Shown here: positions 46,121-57,153 of the stretch, piece after piece
How the letters are laid out: every line of letters begins with the position of its first letter
How positions within the stretch are numbered: the stretch's first letter is position 1
Source of the DNA: Spirogloea muscicola
Taxonomy: Eukaryota > Streptophyta > Zygnematophyceae > Spirogloeales > Spirogloeaceae
NCBI GenBank assembly: GCA_009602725.1
Contig: WELB01000132.1
Location: 120,395-184,394 of the forward strand
Length of the DNA: 64,000 nucleotides
Reading direction: 5' to 3'
Notes under the pieces: model-generated
Seen by the model: only the letters and a program-made list of their open reading frames with translations
The model's database searches: none
What the model was told of the DNA's origin: nothing
Position numbers and translations under genes: made by a program

Positions 46121-46627
46121 CAACCACCGCCCTGTCCTGGAGGCGTCTTTCCTTTGGGCAGCCACCGCCTCCCCTCATGGGACCGAGCCCCCACTCGTGC
46201 CCCGACGAGTCGATGCCGAGGAGCCAGCTGGCGGGGCGGGCCTTTTTCCCGGGCGGGACGTGCCACGCCGGCCCGGGCCAACCTGGGAATGGGATCCGAG
46301 CCGCCCGGCCTACCCCCCGCTTTTTGTCGCGAAGTGCCTGCTCTCGCCCACGTCCGCGCACGTGCGCAGCTGTCGCCGAGCGCGACACCCAGCCCCCCGA
46401 TGCCGCGCATCGGACGGCGTCAAGGAACCTTTTGGGGGGGATCCCGCTAGCCGCGGCCCGCGGCCCGAGCAGTTTTGTCGCGAGCGGCCGTCCGGATTCA
46501 GGTGGCGACGGCACGGCAGGCCGCGTCCGAACGTCTGGGCCGGGCTCCACGAGGGCCTCCCGCCCGGCGGCTTGCCTGACGTTTTGGGGCAAAGCGGAAA
46601 GCCAAAAGTGGCTGAGTACAACGGCAA
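46121..46627. other. GC-rich segment between repeats, no gene recognised
   Basis: Very GC-rich, with overlapping open frames on both strands and no known motif. It sits exactly between two repeat copies, so it may be a captured segment. Confidence 0.45.
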
Positions 46628-46840
46628 GAGCAAGCGCGGCCAGATTAACTGGTGGCTGGGAGAGGGCAGCCCAAAATAATGGACAAGGTCTGAAAGAGTC
46701 GGAGTGCTAAGGACTGAGACGGCAGTAAGCGAATTCTCAGTAACCTCTCGTCAGTAGACGCAAATCTGAATAGCTAGCAGGCGAAAAGACGTCGCCCTGA
46801 CGGAGGCCGGAGGCCGCCGCCAGAGCGCGGCCTGCGCGCA
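46628..46840 (+). repeat. Module B
   Basis: Near-identical to 42670-42865, with the same borders (CGCGGCCAGATTAACTGGTG to GACGTCGCCCTGACGGAGGC). It marks the right edge of the GC-rich segment. Confidence 0.85.
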
Positions 46841-47226
46841 AGTGGACCGCAAAAGCTAGGGACCGCTGCAAAGAGACGGCCAAAGCGCTTTTTGGTGACG
46901 TACATAACCTTACCCCACCGTAAATGACCGCCTGCCCGTGACGTGGCACAAACCCGCCCAGATTTGGCGGCCAATCTGGCGGCTGCCAGGTCAGCCCCCC
47001 GGGGGCGGCACCCCGGCCACGGCTGGCGGTCGGGGGCGGGGCGCCGCCGGCGCGGTGCGGCGGGGGATCGAATCGGCCGCGCCGCGGGCGGGCGCTTTTC
47101 CGGCGTGGCGGGCCGGCCGTACGCGCGGGGACCAAAAAGCGCCCCCCCCCCCCTCCATCGCCGCTCGCCAAGTTGAGCCCCCCCCGCAGCGTCGCGCGCC
47201 CACAGCGGCGGCTCGCGGCGGCGGCC

Positions 47227-47562
47227 ATGGAGGCGATGGAGGCGCCGCTGGTCATCTCCAGGCCGCTGGAGGACCTCCAGGCGGAGCTGGCGGCCATACC
47301 CATGGCCGCTTGGCACGCCCGCCTTCGCTGGCTGGCCCACCAGGTCCTGCTCCTCCAGGCGGAGGCTGCGGTCGCCCGCTCCGCCGCGGGGGCCTGCTCC
47401 CGGGCGCCCGACGCGCTGCACAAGGCCCGCAAGGCGAAGCGCCACGCCCGGAAGGCCTGCTGCACCACAAATCCCACCAAACGGCCGAGGAAAGCTGGCG
47501 CTGCAGCAGCCCTCGACCCCGAGCCGCTGCCTACTACCACCGACGAGGAGCCTCAGAGGTGA
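47227..47562 (+). CDS. Hypothetical protein, helical N-terminus, basic middle
   Basis: Open frame of 111 codons from an ATG in a GCGGCC-rich context. The N-terminal 50 residues look amphipathic-helical (RPLEDLQAELAAI, RLRWLAHQVLLLQAEAAV). A basic segment follows (KARKAKRHARKA, TKRPRKAG), which could be a nuclear signal. The frame ends at TGA 47560-47562. An AG|GTGACC just before the stop could be a donor, but no downstream acceptor with matching phase was found. It probably forms one gene with the open segment to 48109, with a junction I could not settle. Not assigned to a family. Confidence 0.45.
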   Translation: MEAMEAPLVISRPLEDLQAELAAIPMAAWHARLRWLAHQVLLLQAEAAVARSAAGACSRAPDALHKARKAKRHARKACCTTNPTKRPRKAGAAAALDPEPLPTTTDEEPQR

Positions 47563-47734
47563 CCGCCGTCGCACTGGCTGGCCTTTCCTCATCTGCTCTG
47601 ATGTCGGCCGCCTTTCTGGCTGATTCTATGCATCCGGCTCGTGACGGTGAGGGGCTTCGAGGCGGTGCTTGGCAGCGGTTTCCGGGGCGTCACCGCCACG
47701 GCACGTGCAATGCTGCCTTCTGACAGTCGCTCGC

Positions 47735-48109
47735 CTGATCGATGCTGCCAGCCCGGCACGGTCCTCGCAGGTGACGCTCGCCGCCGATGCTGCCATTAGT
47801 GCCGTTACCTCGAGCGGCTCGGAAAGTCAGGAGGTTCCTGGACGTGGGAGTGCCCCAGTGCCCGGCTCTACTGACACATTGCAGCCTCTAGTAACGAGTA
47901 CCTGTCAAAGGGCCGTGGAGGACAACCAGGTGGTGCCGGTGGTGCCCCGCCGCCAACATTCCGCTCGCTCCTCTCACAAGCTCGTGAGCCGCCCTTTGGG
48001 CCCGTCGGTGAGGAAAGCGTCCAGCCAGGAGTCGCTGAGCGCTTCTGGCACAGCCCTGACCGAGGCTCACGAGGAGGAGGTGCAGTCTACCTGCATGAAG
48101 CAGTTGTGA
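47735..48109 (+). CDS. Hypothetical exon, Ser/Ala-rich, possibly the end of the 47227 gene
   Basis: Open frame after a possible acceptor (CTTCTGACAG) ending at 47734, or after CCTCGCAG at 47770, up to a TGA ending at 48109. It is Ser-, Ala- and Val-rich with a basic patch (PRRQHSARSSHKL), and ends EEEVQSTCMKQL. No domain was recognised. A GT donor near 47647 in a third frame would join to it in phase, suggesting a middle exon. Low confidence in structure. Confidence 0.35.
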   Translation: MIDAASPARSSQVTLAADAAISAVTSSGSESQEVPGRGSAPVPGSTDTLQPLVTSTCQRAVEDNQVVPVVPRRQHSARSSHKLVSRPLGPSVRKASSQESLSASGTALTEAHEEEVQSTCMKQL

Positions 48110-48950
48110 GGTTTTCAGCCGCAGTTGTGAGCTTTTCAGCCGATTATCCCATGGACTTGCCTACTCCTCTCCCGGTGGAACTTGTGCTGCCAAGATCATT
48201 GCTGCTTGATTTTTTCGACATACGTGGACGTCCATCGAGCTGTGCTTACGCACTCGGGTAGAGCAATTACCTCCGAACAGGCTCCACCCAGACCAATTTT
48301 TGTGCACCTATCTCGCACACACTCCAGCACAAGCTGGAGCACGCGGGTTCTGGACCTTTTTGGTGCAGCTCGTTGAAAGAACCGCGTTTGCCGCTATGCA
48401 AGCAGTCACAGTACACAAGCATCCTTTGCTAATCAAAAAGGCTGTAGCACTTAACTCACGCAAGCTTAACCTTGGGGCCTGCCCCGCATTTTTGTTCAGG
48501 GCTTTGCACCTGTGCATTGTACATCTGTTATCAGCATCACTTAAGCTTCATATATTTGGCAAGGTGTTGTCTATAGTTATCTATTCTGCTTCTGATAAGT
48601 TATCCACTGTTATGGCTGATACACGCTGTCAAATTAGATATGAAGTTGCCTGCACTGTCGTGATTCTCGATGCCTACTGGTCCCCCAGAGTGAGGCTCTT
48701 GAGCGTCTGACCCGCCTGGTGTAAAAGTCCGGGCCCTCTTGGCGCGGCCTGAAAGGCGCGCAACACGCTCTCAGGTGCAGCAGCAGCGGCGGCGGCTTTG
48801 GTAAACCTTGGTCGAAGTTACTGTGATGGAGAAATGTGAGTGAACTGTGGCTTGCGTTCCCACCGGATGCCTCCATTTGCAATGCAAATAGATCTTGTCT
48901 TCCCTTTTGGGGCTGTCCTTTCACAAGGTAAAGGTGCGGTGTGCACATGA
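48110..48950. other. No gene recognised
   Basis: AT-richer sequence with short open frames, probably including a 3' UTR of the hypothetical gene. No repeat module was seen. Confidence 0.5.
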
Positions 48951-50640
48951 ATGAGAGGTAGGCCACACCAAGCCAGCCTACTGATCGTAGAAACAGCTCT
49001 TACAAAGCAAGGCGAGCTGTGAGAGGCCAGCCCAATAGGAATGGACAGGGTCCGCATCGATCACCCCTTCTAAACGAGCTCGCATCCTCTTGGGCTGGCC
49101 TCTAACAGCCATTACCCCATTTGAAAGAGGTACTACCCTCTCTTTAGGACCTTGTCCATTACTTTCAGGCTGGCCTCTCACAGCCCTCGCCCCTTTCACG
49201 GCACTTGTCTGCCCTCAACTTTCAAAATCTGCGAATCTTGATTGATTGAGCGTACATTCGCAGAAGTCACAGAGAATAGACATATTCTTGCTCTCGGACC
49301 TTGTTCATTTCTTACTTTGGGCTGGCCTCTTACAGCATCGCGTCACTCTGGAAGAGCTGCTTCATGTCTCACTATTCGCGCCCCCTTACAGCCCTTACAA
49401 ACCTTGTTTATTCGAACTTCGTTCGAGCTTTGTTCTAACCCTTTTTCTGGCTGGCCAATCACAGCCATCGCCTCTACTGAAAAAGTCTTCTCTTTCTGTC
49501 CAATCCTTTCAGCTTGGCCTTTCACAGCCGTTGCCTTACATTTCTTTGTAAAGAAGGAAAGAGAATGCCTCTCCCTATCGCGAAGGAACCTGCTGTCCGG
49601 CCGCTCGTTATTCTGCCTTGCGGCTGCGTAGTAGGGGTTATCTTGGACATTGCTTTCGGCTGGCCTCTCATAGTCATTGCCTCAAAGAGAAGAGCTGCTT
49701 CTGCTGGCTCTACTAAGTGACCGTCCTTCGTGGTACTTGCTTAGTTGTGTCTTTTAGCGCCTTTCGGCCCCTCGGACCCTATCCGTTCTTTTCGGGCTGG
49801 CTTCTCACAGCCCTTGCCCCCATTGGGAGTGCCACTTCTCAGACCTTGTCCATTCTTTTGGGCTGGCCTCTCCCAGCCACCAGTTAATCTGGCCGCGCTT
49901 GCTTCTGGCTTTCACACCCCTCGCCCCCTTCGGATGACGCGCTTTTTTGGCCCCTTCGGACATTAATCATTTTTCCCGGGCTGCCCAGACACAGCTACTA
50001 CCTTCTTCTGGAAGAGTCTTTCTTTCAATCAGAGCCAATCTACTCAAGAGTCTTTCTTCTTTGAATGAGTTAACTTGCTTTTTGCAAGAGCTTATTTCTT
50101 CACACTGTTACTTAGCCACCTTAGCATAGGGCTCGTTGCATGTAGCCTCATCTTTGCACTAATTCTTGCCTGAACAATGTACTGACTTGAATTTGCCTCC
50201 TCTTACTCACCTGCGCTATCTTCTTACTCTCCTGCCGGGAGGCCCTGCCCTCGGTTTCCCGTACACTCGGGCGAAGGACGGTTGTTGGAGCGGCCGTCTG
50301 TCGCGTTTGGCCCCGTTGCTCCAATGGGCCGCTGTGGCCAGCGACCGTCAGTCACCACTATCACTGTTACCCCACGGCTGTCACATCATACGCACCTTCA
50401 TTTCATGCGCACCGCGCGCCTCGTCTCTCTCCCTTCTCTCAAACGCCGTCAAGTAGCCGGCTACTCGGAAAACCGTTCAGCTATATCTGCTTCTCTCCCC
50501 CCATTCTGCCATAGCCTCTTCAGGCCCCGCAGTCGCTGCTTAGCTCGTAGTTTGGCCCCTTCGAACCTTGTCAATTCTTTTCGGGCTGGCTTCTCACAGC
50601 CCTTGCCCCCATTGGGAGAGCCACTTCTTCTTCTCTCCCG
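48951..50640 (-). repeat. Repeat-dense block, mostly reverse modules
   Basis: Many diverged reverse cores of the GGGCTGGCCTCTYACAGCC type occur near 49015, 49090, 49165, 49320, 49455, 49520 and 49660. Well-preserved reverse module A is at 49785-49840 and 50510-50630, reverse module B at 49845-49905, and reverse module C near 50105-50210 and 50395-50450. 50215-50390 is GC-rich unique sequence. No gene was recognised. Confidence 0.75.
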
Positions 50641-51409
50641 GCCGCGTCGCTTCTCTGCAAGCGGCAGGGGTGGTGACAGCTGGGCTGGGCTGCGCACCGA
50701 GCCATCATGGCGCGGGCCCAGTGGGCTCCAGGCCTGACGGGCATTGTGCGTTGAGGATGTACAGTGCCCGCAACTCCTTACACTTCGAGCCGATGACCGG
50801 CGCGCCTCGACGTGCGCAGGTACCTCATCATGACATGTCAGGTCGGCATCGAGCAGGCACCGATGGGACGGTCCCACGTCAGGGGCGGGGTGAGGTTGCA
50901 GTGCCTGACGAGGGGACGGTCCAGTGGGGGGGTGGCGGGGGGTCTACGGGTGGCGGGCGGGCGCCCCTTTTTGGCAGGACCTCTCGCCAGGGGCCCCGAG
51001 TTCCAGAATTAGCGCCGCCGCTGCTGCTGTCCAGTCTCCGTGTCTTTCTCGGACCTTCTTGGATTGTCCATTCATTTTTGGGCTGGCTTTGCCAGCCCCT
51101 CTTCTCTATGGGCGAGCACTTTCTATCTGGAGGGCCTTTTGTCCATTCTATAGGGCTGGCCTCTCACAGCCACTGCTGTCAATTTGGAAGAGCTGTTTCT
51201 CTCTTTTGTGCTGGCTCCTTTCCGGCGGCTCCTGCTGACCCTGTCCCACATCTTTTCGGCCGGCCTTTCACTGCTTCTCCGGACCTTGTCAACCACGATT
51301 TCGGCTGACCTACGCAGCCATCGCGTTCTTAATAAAGAGAATCGCCTATTCTTGCATCGTCTCATGCACGACTCGGCTACTGGAAGCGCGCAGCAGGCCT
51401 CCTTTCAAT
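50641..51409. other. GC-rich segment and diverged repeat cores
   Basis: 50640-51010 is GC-rich with no recognisable gene. 51060-51300 carries diverged reverse cores (GGGCTGGCTTTGCCAGCCCC near 51079 and similar). Confidence 0.5.
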
Positions 51410-52340
51410 CTTTTTGGGCTGGCCTCTCACAGCCCTTGCCCCCATTGGGAGAGCCACTTCTTCTTCTTCTCACACCCCTTGCCCCCATTGGGAGAGCCAC
51501 TTTCTTTCTCACAGGCATCGCCTTACTCTGATGGAGTTACTGCTTATCCACCCCACCACTTTACTAAACTTTTTTCTTAACCCCACCTTGCCCAACAGCC
51601 AAGCGCCGCTGAGAAAGCGCCTCTTCAGGCCCTTGTGAGGCTCCTCACTCGTAACTACTAAGAGCAAGCGCGGCCAGATTAACTGGTGTACTAACTGGTA
51701 ACTACTAAGCGGTCCATCCTCCCCCGTTCTGCCATAGCCTCTTCAGGCCCCGCAGTCGCTGCTTAGCTCGTAGTTTGGCCCCTTCGAACCTTGTCAATTC
51801 TTTTCGGGCTGGCTTCTCACAGCCCTTGCCCCCATTGGGAGAGCCACTTCTTCTTGCATCCTTCGGGAGAGCCACTTGTCTCAGTTCTCGCCCCTTCGAA
51901 AGAGCTGCTTCTTCTCCCACATACAATAGATAGGAGAAGTGGCTGGGGCAAGGGCTGTGAACAGCCAGCCCGAAAAGAAGTGACAGGGTCCAAATGCAAT
52001 AAAGAAGTGGCTCTCCCGACAGCCAGCCCGAAGAGAAGTTGAGGAGGTCCGAATGGGAATGCAATAGACATCGAGAGAAAGCGCTTGGTGGCTGGGAGAG
52101 GCCAGCCCAAAGGAATGGACAAATGGACATCTACGGCGTTCATAGAGTTCCCTCCTTTCTGTGCCTCTTTCCCTGCAGCGAGCTACTCCAACCTGATGTT
52201 GCTCACTCGCGGGTACTGAGCTTCCCTTTGCATCGTCTTGTGTTTTGTAGTGTTTTGAGGTGTAGTCCTTTTTCAGCACCATCTTTCTTCGGCTTTGGAC
52301 ATTGTCCATTCTTTTCCGGCTGGCTTTGCCAGCCGCTCTT
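51410..52340. repeat. Modules A/B, both orientations
   Basis: Reverse module A at 51411-51460 is followed directly by a truncated second copy at 51468-51502. A further reverse copy is at 51700-51855. A module B fragment inserted near 51662-51687 sits inside another right-half fragment. Direct, degenerate cores lie at 51935-52125. Confidence 0.75.
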
Positions 52341-53157
52341 TTCTATGGGCGAGCAATTTCTTCTCCTTCCTCCAGTGCAGGTCGACGCGCACCACCAGTG
52401 GTGGTGGGAGGGCCGCTTGGGGCACCCAGAAAAAAGAGGCCAGCCCAAAAGGGTAGCTGGAGGTCGACGTTACTCGACCTGCCCCGCCCACGGCCAGCGC
52501 TGCCTGGCACTTGGCCGCTCGTGGCCGCCCAGCCGCCCTGCCCGCCCGCACGCCCGCCCGGCCGCCCGGCCATACCGCCGACACCGCTCCGCCCCCCGCC
52601 ATGTAGCGCCGGGCGACGACCCACCATACGGATCCGGAGGTGCCGCTCGCGCCCGCCCGCCAGCCGGCTCGCTTTAATCGGTGACGCCTCGAGTCGGCGC
52701 CCAGGCGTGTACGCCTGACAGGCTCCTCGGACCTCTCGATGCTCGCCCCAAGAGCCCAAAAATCCTGGACACTCAAGGCCTCACATGGGCCCGGATGCCC
52801 CCAAGGTGACCGCATGAGGGGCCATGCTGTGAAGCGCCAGTTAGCAAGTGTGCGTCGTATTCCTGACTGACGGACTGCTAACCTGCTGAGAGACATACGG
52901 AAAGAAGGCGAACATGTGGCAGAGACGAGGCTGGTCCCAATCAGCAAAGGCGAATAAATGGCAAAGTCCAGGCCAAACAATGCAGTGGCGGTAGCAGCGG
53001 CGTGAATGCTGGAATGTCCTAGAGCACAAAGAGGAACTGGGTGGTTTTCTTGACACTTGAACACAGTTGTGATGCTGACCTCACTGGACAGGAGGTCATT
53101 CACCATGTCCTCGCTTTGGACTTGAGCCCGTGTTGGGACAAGTGCAGACGCGGTGTC
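52341..53157. other. No gene recognised
   Basis: 52450-52690 is very GC-rich. 52700-53157 is moderate and may hold the 3' UTR of the minus-strand hypothetical gene that ends at 53158. A minus-strand open frame across it has hydrophobic stretches but no recognisable family. Confidence 0.4.
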
Positions 53158-54144
53158 TCATAGATGCAAATCAAGATCAAGAGGGGGATAGCGGGTACTC
53201 TGGCTGGTTGCGGGCATTGTGCTCGCTACCTGTGGGCTCTCAAGGCGGGGCAGGATCTGAGCAGAGAGCGCACCTGCACTGCTTCCTGCCTGCACCTTGC
53301 TGGACGGCTGGCAAAGATGGTCGCCAGTCTGGTCTTCCCGGCTCCGGCCCCACGAGGAAGCAACATCACTGAGGCCGGTGGGCTTCTTGGGGTGCTGCAG
53401 CAGACTGGCCCAGTCCGCTGGAGCCCGGACGCCCTCGCTTGGCGTCTCCACAGGCGTCTTGGCCTTGCCTGGCGACTTCTCAGAGGAGCTCCAGGTGAGC
53501 GAGTCATCGTTCCCATCGGAGTTCCCACCTTGGGACTCTGTAAATCTTGGCCACACGTTCTCGAGGCGGGGCCTCCGACCGGGCTCCTGCCCGTCGGCTC
53601 TCTCCAGCATCTTGTTCAGCTGCTCTGTCACAAGCTCCAGCTTCCGCTTGCCCAGCTCCAGCCGCTCTGGCAACGGTCTCGCATCCTCACGCGACTGGTG
53701 CAAGGAGGCTGGTTGACGCACTGACTGGGATGCCACAGGTGATGGCCACGCGGTGGAGATGACCCTCCCAGCAGGTGGGTGCCGGTCCTCAGGCGCTTTC
53801 GCAGGTGTGTGGGGGCTGCCAGCGGCCTGCTGCGATTCCCAGTGGCTCACCGCCCTCCGGATGGCCTGCGCTTGGTCGTGTGCGGCAGCGCCGCTGCTGG
53901 CTGCGCTCCTGAGGAGAGCTGCGTGCACCGGCAGCTGGCGCTCGGCAAAGTCCTCCAGCCACGACATGCATGGCGCCGCACCTCCGGGCTGGAAAGCGCC
54001 GACGGCGGCTGCTTGGGGTTGCAGCCAGCAGCTCTGTCCGGTCGGCCTGGTGGCGCCGGCGAGGGCTGTGCCGCCGGCCAAGCGGCGACGCCGGCTGCCA
54101 ATGTCCTCCCAGATCGAGCCATGGCAGCCCTGCAGGTCTTGCAT
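53158..54144 (-). CDS. Hypothetical protein, 328 residues, central coiled coil
   Basis: Single long open frame from an ATG at 54144 to the TGA at 53158-53160. The N-terminal part is Ala/Gln-rich with a conserved-looking segment (SWLEDFAERQLPVHAALL). A charged helix near residues 175-200 (RLELGKRKLELVTEQLNKML) suggests a coiled coil. The C-terminal half is Ser/Pro-rich and probably disordered. I do not recognise the family. Upstream GC-rich DNA keeps open frames, so an earlier exon is possible. A GC-rich antisense open frame over 53753-55126 is judged a shadow. Confidence 0.5.
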   Translation of the reverse strand: MQDLQGCHGSIWEDIGSRRRRLAGGTALAGATRPTGQSCWLQPQAAAVGAFQPGGAAPCMSWLEDFAERQLPVHAALLRSAASSGAAAHDQAQAIRRAVSHWESQQAAGSPHTPAKAPEDRHPPAGRVISTAWPSPVASQSVRQPASLHQSREDARPLPERLELGKRKLELVTEQLNKMLERADGQEPGRRPRLENVWPRFTESQGGNSDGNDDSLTWSSSEKSPGKAKTPVETPSEGVRAPADWASLLQHPKKPTGLSDVASSWGRSREDQTGDHLCQPSSKVQAGSSAGALSAQILPRLESPQVASTMPATSQSTRYPPLDLDLHL

Positions 54145-55160
54145 AGCCCCAGGACGGGAGAGGCCCGCGGCCCCGCAGGCCCGGCAGGACGCCCGCCGCT
54201 CTGCCGCGGCAGCTGGCGTCGCTCACGCAGCGGCCCTCGCTCGGTCGCCAGCGCCGGGCCTCAGACGGAGGCGCGGTGCCCCATGCGCCGAACGAGAGCA
54301 AGCGCCGCTTCCCAGCAAGGCCCCGCGTCCCAGCGTGGCCGTCTCAGGGCCGCCACGGCACCCAGCAGCGCGGCGCCCGGCGGGGCGGCGAGCGGCGGGC
54401 CTGGTCAGTCGCCGCAGGCAAGAGCGGGACGGAAGAGGCGGGGAGCGGGGGCGCCGGCGGAGCCCGAGGGGGGNGGCGGCGGGGGCCAGTGGCTCGGCGC
54501 GGCGGCGGCGGCTGGGGCGGGTGCCCAGCCTGGCAGCCTGGCAGAGGCTCGCCCGTACCCCTCTGGCGCCCGGCCGCGTTATGAGACGAGACTCTTCAGT
54601 GGGCTGGCCTTTCAGCTTGGCCACTCCTGAGCTTGGCCCTCCGTCAATTATACGCGCTCCGCTCCTGGCGCACGCCTGCGCCGCAAGCGTGCGCCCCAAG
54701 CGCCATGCGGGGCGGCGGCCGCGCCCCGTGCTGACCCGGAGTGGCCGAGCGGGCCAATTTGCGGTGGGTAACGTGCGTCATCTGATGCTGCTTGCCGTTG
54801 TACTTGGCCACTTTGCCCCGTTCCATTATTTGCGTTGGAGCGACGGAAGCGCGCCTCCGCAGCGCCCCGCCCGCGGCCGCCTTCCCCGCCTCCCTCCACT
54901 ACCTCCTCCCCGCGTGGAGACCTCTGGCCCACCCATTTTGGGCTGCGGCCCCCACCGGGTCGCCCGCCCCGCCTTGGCGGTGACCGACTCCCTGCTAAGT
55001 ATACAGGATGCGACTTGCCATCTCCCTGTAGCGGTCCTTGGCATTTGCCGTGCAGTTGCAAGCAGGCCGCGCCTGGTTGGCGGCTGCCTCCGGATCCCGA
55101 CAGGGCGACGTTTTCCCGCCCTCTAGTTAGTCTGATCTGCACTTTTTGACCAGGGGTTGT
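54145..55160. other. GC-rich upstream region with single N, no gene recognised
   Basis: GC-rich DNA with overlapping open frames on all strands and a single N at 54474 within a GGGGNGGCGG tract. It probably includes the promoter of the minus-strand gene ending at 53158. No motif was recognised. Confidence 0.4.
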
Positions 55161-56395
55161 TGAGTGCCAGTCGCAGGAGTCATGAAGAGTAGTTTCATGC
55201 TTTTTGCGCCTTTCGGTCCTTCCACCTTGTACACTCTTTTGGGCTGGCCTCTCTCAGCCACTGCCGTAGACTGGAAGAACAGGCAAGGCAAGGCAGGCAT
55301 TGGCAGGCAGGGCAAGGCAAGGCAGGCAAGGCAAGGCAGCCATTGGAATGCATCTGTGGGTTGTTATCACTGGCACCTCTTACCCAAGTCTTGTAGTGTT
55401 CTGGTTCTAGCTGGCCCCTCACAACGACTGCCTCTCCTGCATCCTAGAATCTGTGTTCTTCTGTTACGCTCTACGTTGTGTATCCACTGTGTCCACTTAC
55501 ACGCTGACTGATTCAGCCCACATTGCAGCTGCTGAATTCCTGAGTGGGTGTGATTTCTGAAAGGCAGCTCTTGCACTCGCCTGTTCGTCCTCTCCCAGCT
55601 GGCTTTTAAGCACGACCTTCCTTCATAAGGGCCCCATTTTCTCGTCGTTCTCTTCATTCACTTGCGTCAATGTGTCTGATATTCGACAGCTCCTGAGGGT
55701 GTTGAGCTTTGTGGTGAAAGTTCGCCACAAAGCGAGCCTCACTCAGCTCCGGTGGGCAAGGAGGAGCAAGGCACTGGCTTGCAAGCATCAAGAACGGCAG
55801 CTCAAATGCGGATGGTGACTGTGCCACGACCTGTCCACAAGATTCAGGATCGGGCTGATCCGATTGCGAAGGAAAGCAGGAGCACCAAGCAAATCAGTAA
55901 GTGGCCAGCCAGCCAGACAGTGGTAAGTGGCCAGCCAGACATGATGTAGCGAAGGATTGGAGTAGGACGTTGGCATCAAAGGGAGGCCGCGTCTGCAGTC
56001 AAGGACTGGGGCCAACCTTTGCGGTCATTGCTGGCCACTATGCCATAGAGTGCCACAACCGCACATCGCTTCACATGCATCAGTCAGTCAAAGCACCTTC
56101 TCTTGTTCTCCGGCCTGACTGACCGTCCACACTGGAGCTTAACCTGCAGGCTTTTCATGTGCAGACGTGGTATATCTATCCCAAAGTGTTATTGCCGTGA
56201 GGAGCAGCCAGGAGAAAATGACCTGGGCAGGTAGGTGTTGCTGATTAGAAAGGACGCCCATCTTGGGGAGTTTATAGACAGTAGATACAAGAGTCCTCAA
56301 TGAACGACCACAAGGTGGACACACTTGGAGAAGGGCAGGCGGGAAGTCTTCTGGCGAGCTCGAGCGCCACTCCTCGACCGCGACTTGCCATGCAC

Positions 56396-57000
56396 AGGTG
56401 CTTGCGCAAGGCCGCTCCAAAAGCAAGCTTCAAGAGAGGACCTGGGCCATCTACAGAAGCATTGGGTGCAAGAAGCCAGCTGCAAAAGGTAGACATGAGC
56501 GAGGCAAGAGTTCCCGTCAGCAAGGACGTGTGCTCATGGACTCTAGCAGCTGCCACAATGGGATCGACCAGCCCCAGCTTTAACTGCAGGTCAGAAACAG
56601 GGAGAGAGCAATGAGGATCCCTGCCAGATTCCTGGAGTGTGCACTCGCAGATGCAAGAGAAACCATTGTGCTGCTGCCTAAGATAAGAAGCGCATGCAGC
56701 ACGACAGGGCACCACTGAGGTAACCTAAACTCGGCTGCTCATGCTTTGTGCCTCTAAGCTTGCAGGGTTTGCCTGACAATCATGCAGATCGACTTCATTG
56801 CTAGCCAGTTCTCACATGGCAGCCACTGTGGCTGGTGCAAGGTGCCCTGCTCCAGTGGCTGCAAGCCTGCTGCCCGACCACGACCACAGCTGCGAGTGAA
56901 GGCGCTAGTGGACACAGAGCATAGTACAGGAGAGTCGTATCGTTGCAGCAGCTGTCTCTTGTCCCCCACCCATCCCCAGCACCTCCTTGTCTGAGCTCGT
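56396..57000 (+). CDS. Possible exons of an unknown Cys-rich protein
   Basis: Exon-like pieces with plausible splice borders: about 56399-56490 (LAQGRSKSKLQERTWAIYR, donor AAAG|GTAGAC), about 56590-56680 (DPCQIPGVCTRRCKRNHC, acceptor CTGCAG) and about 56766-56994 (HCGWCKVPCSSGCKPAAR). The first junction agrees in phase. The cysteine spacing suggests a zinc-binding segment, but no family was recognised and no start was found. This could also be chance. Confidence 0.25.
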
Positions 57001-57153
57001 GAGATTCTACTCAATATGGCCAACTGCCTCTTGCCTGCATTCTGCAATCAGATGCCTTGTCCCCCACCCATCCCCAGCACCTCCTTGTCTGAGCTCGTGA
57101 GATTCTACTCAATATGGCGAACTGCCTCTTGCCTGCATTCTGCAATCAGATGC
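56958..57153. repeat. 98-bp tandem duplication
   Basis: 56958-57055 and 57056-57153 are head-to-tail copies (starting CTTGTCCCCCACCCATCCCC) that I see differing at one base (GGCCAAC against GGCGAAC). The near-identity indicates a recent event or an assembly duplication. Confidence 0.92.

Noticed and set aside
53753-55126. 457-codon plus-strand open frame
   Set aside because: It runs antisense to the minus-strand hypothetical gene and through GC-rich DNA with an N. The composition is Ala/Arg/Pro-rich with no domain.
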